Positions 62,821 to 64,000 of a stretch of 64,000 nucleotides of DNA are shown in pieces. This DNA comes from Epithemia pelagica (Eukaryota; Bacillariophyta; Bacillariophyceae; Surirellales; Surirellaceae), in NCBI GenBank assembly GCA_946965045.2, contig OX337231.1:682001-746000 (forward strand), written 5' to 3'. The position numbers and the translations under genes are program-made. Each line of letters opens with the position of its first letter. Positions within the stretch are counted from its first letter, which is position 1. A model generated the notes under the pieces. The model was not told the DNA's origin. It saw only the letters and a list, made by a program, of their open reading frames with translations, and searched no databases.

Positions 62821-63615
62821 GGAACAACCATCCAAATAGGCCGCAAAGAGAGAATTGCCATAACGCTCCAACCGCTCCTCCATGGACAAGGACTGCTGGT
62901 TTTGTAAAAACAAGGTTGGTTCAAAATATGACGACGAGGAGGGGGTCGAAGTTGTGGGGGAAGGAGTAGTAGTCATGGGAGGTGATGATGGTTCTTGTTG
63001 TTTTCCATCAGTTTGGTTGTCGTTGTTCGAATCATCCTTGGCCATTCGAGAATTGGATTGGGTCCAAGCATCTTCTCGTTTCATGGATTCGTGCAACAGT
63101 TCAGACACAAACGACCACCCCTGATGCACCAACTGTTCCAATGGATTGCAGTGAGAATGAGTAGGAAAATCATCTTGTTCAGTGCTGCTGCTCGTGTCGT
63201 TGTTGGTTTCATCCTGAGGAGTCTCCCTTGGTGAGAATAATGGTACGACAACAACTTGTGGAAACAAGAGGGGCTTGGTCTGCCAATAGGATTCCACAAA
63301 TTCAGTACACGTCATGTTGCGAGATTCTAGAATGGACTGCAAGACAGAGGAGAAGGATCCATTGGTCTTCGTGGCCGGTTGTGGTGCTGGTGCCTTGAGA
63401 TTGAGAATTGAAGGGTGTTGTGGGTGTGCGGAGTCGTCGTCGTCAGTGTGGTGTGATTTCGGGTCTGAAGCTGCGGTGTTGTCGTCGTCATCGTTTGCTA
63501 GAGATTGGACTTTGTCCTCCTTTTCATTGTCGTCGTGATGCAGCGCCCTCTTCTTCTTGGAACGCGATGGGTATAATGAGGACGGCTCGTGCTTGGTTGC
63601 CTCATGCTCGCGCAT
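61438..63615 (-). CDS. JmjC-domain ribosomal oxygenase-like protein (NO66/MINA53 type)
   Basis: 725 residues from ATG 63615; an upstream TTG at 63627 keeps the frame but is not a start. After an acidic disordered N-terminus (~85 residues): 'MTCTEFVESYWQTKPLLF', typical of the cupin/JmjC entry helix. The jelly-roll follows with the Fe(II) ligands His318 and Asp320 in 'AHADDRD' and His389 in 'PRGYVHAAHC'. Then a helical part with a short polyGln and a C-terminal winged-helix-like end. NO66/MINA proteins use 2-oxoglutarate and O2 to hydroxylate His residues in ribosomal proteins in the nucleolus or nucleus. Long Ser/Thr/Asn-rich inserts (~130-240) enlarge the protein relative to human homologs (465-641 residues). 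Substrate inferred only from the family. Confidence 0.82.
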   Translation of the reverse strand: MREHEATKHEPSSLYPSRSKKKRALHHDDNEKEDKVQSLANDDDDNTAASDPKSHHTDDDDSAHPQHPSILNLKAPAPQPATKTNGSFSSVLQSILESRNMTCTEFVESYWQTKPLLFPQVVVVPLFSPRETPQDETNNDTSSSTEQDDFPTHSHCNPLEQLVHQGWSFVSELLHESMKREDAWTQSNSRMAKDDSNNDNQTDGKQQEPSSPPMTTTPSPTTSTPSSSSYFEPTLFLQNQQSLSMEERLERYGNSLFAAYLDGCSLVHNHAELLHGTVAALCHELEQPSSQSFTPLVLPHVYANVYITPPDAQTVPAHADDRDVFVVQVQGQKHWTVSARDGHHPLPYPHQQVGKAPDRPVPPAVLDCTVLQVVLRPGDVLYIPRGYVHAAHCTNNHPSVHVTLAIPTHDWTMAGMVSELTQTVLMEASHQNQQQQQLVSNTETDMSTSHDELLEFQKSLSIPRHPNWKTAPPTREQQQALEHQLDRVFVRLRQLITAHTIYQHLQHKYHVHHQRALEQRRPLLLAQQQQRQQLEQAHCMGKVATTPLSTVKQQNDDSNSSNNKANVHTHSSTPMSLMEHVVGHCAARRITWKTYIRAATDSEKQRARRLPTADGEPENMAWTGHNHKRPRTDPPSHPRRRQVGLHVRECIGNDVALIVQGVTAATQTQQHGVNIPTACFRVGSLAREFLASSPNPRVCQLTLLCLAKQCVSLGAWAIADKPENG

Positions 63616-63627
63616 TTCGTCGCGCAA

Positions 63628-64000
63628 CTTGCCGCAAAATCACTCTAGTAGAAACTTGGTCGAGCAACGCTCGTTGCATCGTTTGCCCTTGTGCCTATAT
63701 CGTCGGTTGCCCCTTTATCCCTTGGTTACGGCCATTCATTGCCATGATTTCGGCCATGGAGATCCTTTTTTTACTCATCCATCATCTGCCGCCTTTGAGT
63801 CGCTCCTGTACCCCGCACCTCCCGCCAAGAGGCCCGGCTCGCGTCCTTTTCAAGACGGCCCATCCACACAACGGACCAAACGGCAAGCAAGCAAGGCATT
63901 GTAAGGAACGAAAGAACCTCAGCAGAATTGTGGATCGAGAAATTGGGCAAGTGCAACCACCCGTAAAAAACATCCCTCTGTCTGTTGCAAGCCGACGAAG
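63628..64000. other. Window end, no confident gene
   Basis: The upstream flank of the JmjC gene. ORFs of ~60 codons on the minus strand and a 3' part of a plus-strand ORF (to 63904) show no motif. Confidence 0.4.

Overview
The window looks like nuclear DNA of a diatom, most likely a pennate species. Evidence: long, often intronless genes with a few short GT-AG introns; Ty1/copia-type polyproteins of the kind common in diatoms; short proteins of unknown function that resemble diatom repeat families; and genes spaced 0.4-1.3 kb apart on both strands. The species is my inference. A Seminavis-like genome would fit, but I could not run a search. One 200-base run of N (29022-29221) marks an assembly gap.

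Layout. 1-8286 holds ordinary genes: a beta-propeller-like membrane protein (-), a dienelactone hydrolase (+) and an EF-hand-like protein with a Q/P/K-rich tail (+). 8287-14962 is a complete Ty1/copia-like element with two identical 164-bp LTRs, a gag and a pol in one frame separated by a single TGA CGG, and one later frameshift. 15154-18332 is a tail-to-tail pair of paralogous flavin amine oxidases. 19727-20977 is an unknown, possibly HNH-like protein, and 21946-23871 an armadillo-repeat protein.

The centre, 23.2-54.5 kb, is made of nested repeats. A segment with the 3' end of the armadillo gene and an RHS/CRN-type gene (P-loop ATPase plus PD-(D/E)xK-like nuclease) occurs twice. Copy 1 (23249-26178) has lost the ATPase core. 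Copy 2 (44587-53697) keeps an intact 934-residue RHS-like ORF but is split by a 5.2-kb rearranged copia composite. Between the copies lies a 10.46-kb DNA transposon (26959-37418) with about 0.5-kb terminal inverted repeats, a CTG target duplication, a damaged DDE transposase and three further ORFs. One of those ORFs is interrupted by a second copia-like element flanked by CAGAG duplications. Directly abutting it is a 1.63-kb non-autonomous element using the same CTG, followed by a decayed Ty3/gypsy element. A third small TIR element (53698-54467) sits at the 5' end of the intact RHS-like gene.

54.5-64 kb returns to host genes: a helicase fragment, a proteasome beta4-like protein with a signal peptide, a DNMT3/DNMT6-like cytosine methyltransferase, and a JmjC ribosomal-oxygenase-like gene whose 3' two thirds have been tandemly duplicated into a decayed copy.

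Most interesting: (1) the multi-ORF PIF/Harbinger-like transposon; (2) two unrelated copia-like elements that both place gag and pol in one frame across a stop followed by CGG or CUA, the nucleotides of known readthrough signals; (3) the RHS/CRN-type ATPase-nuclease and its duplicated, ATPase-deleted partner; (4) a secreted-looking proteasome beta4 paralog. Many disruptions are single-base homopolymer changes, so some 'pseudogenes' may be sequence errors.
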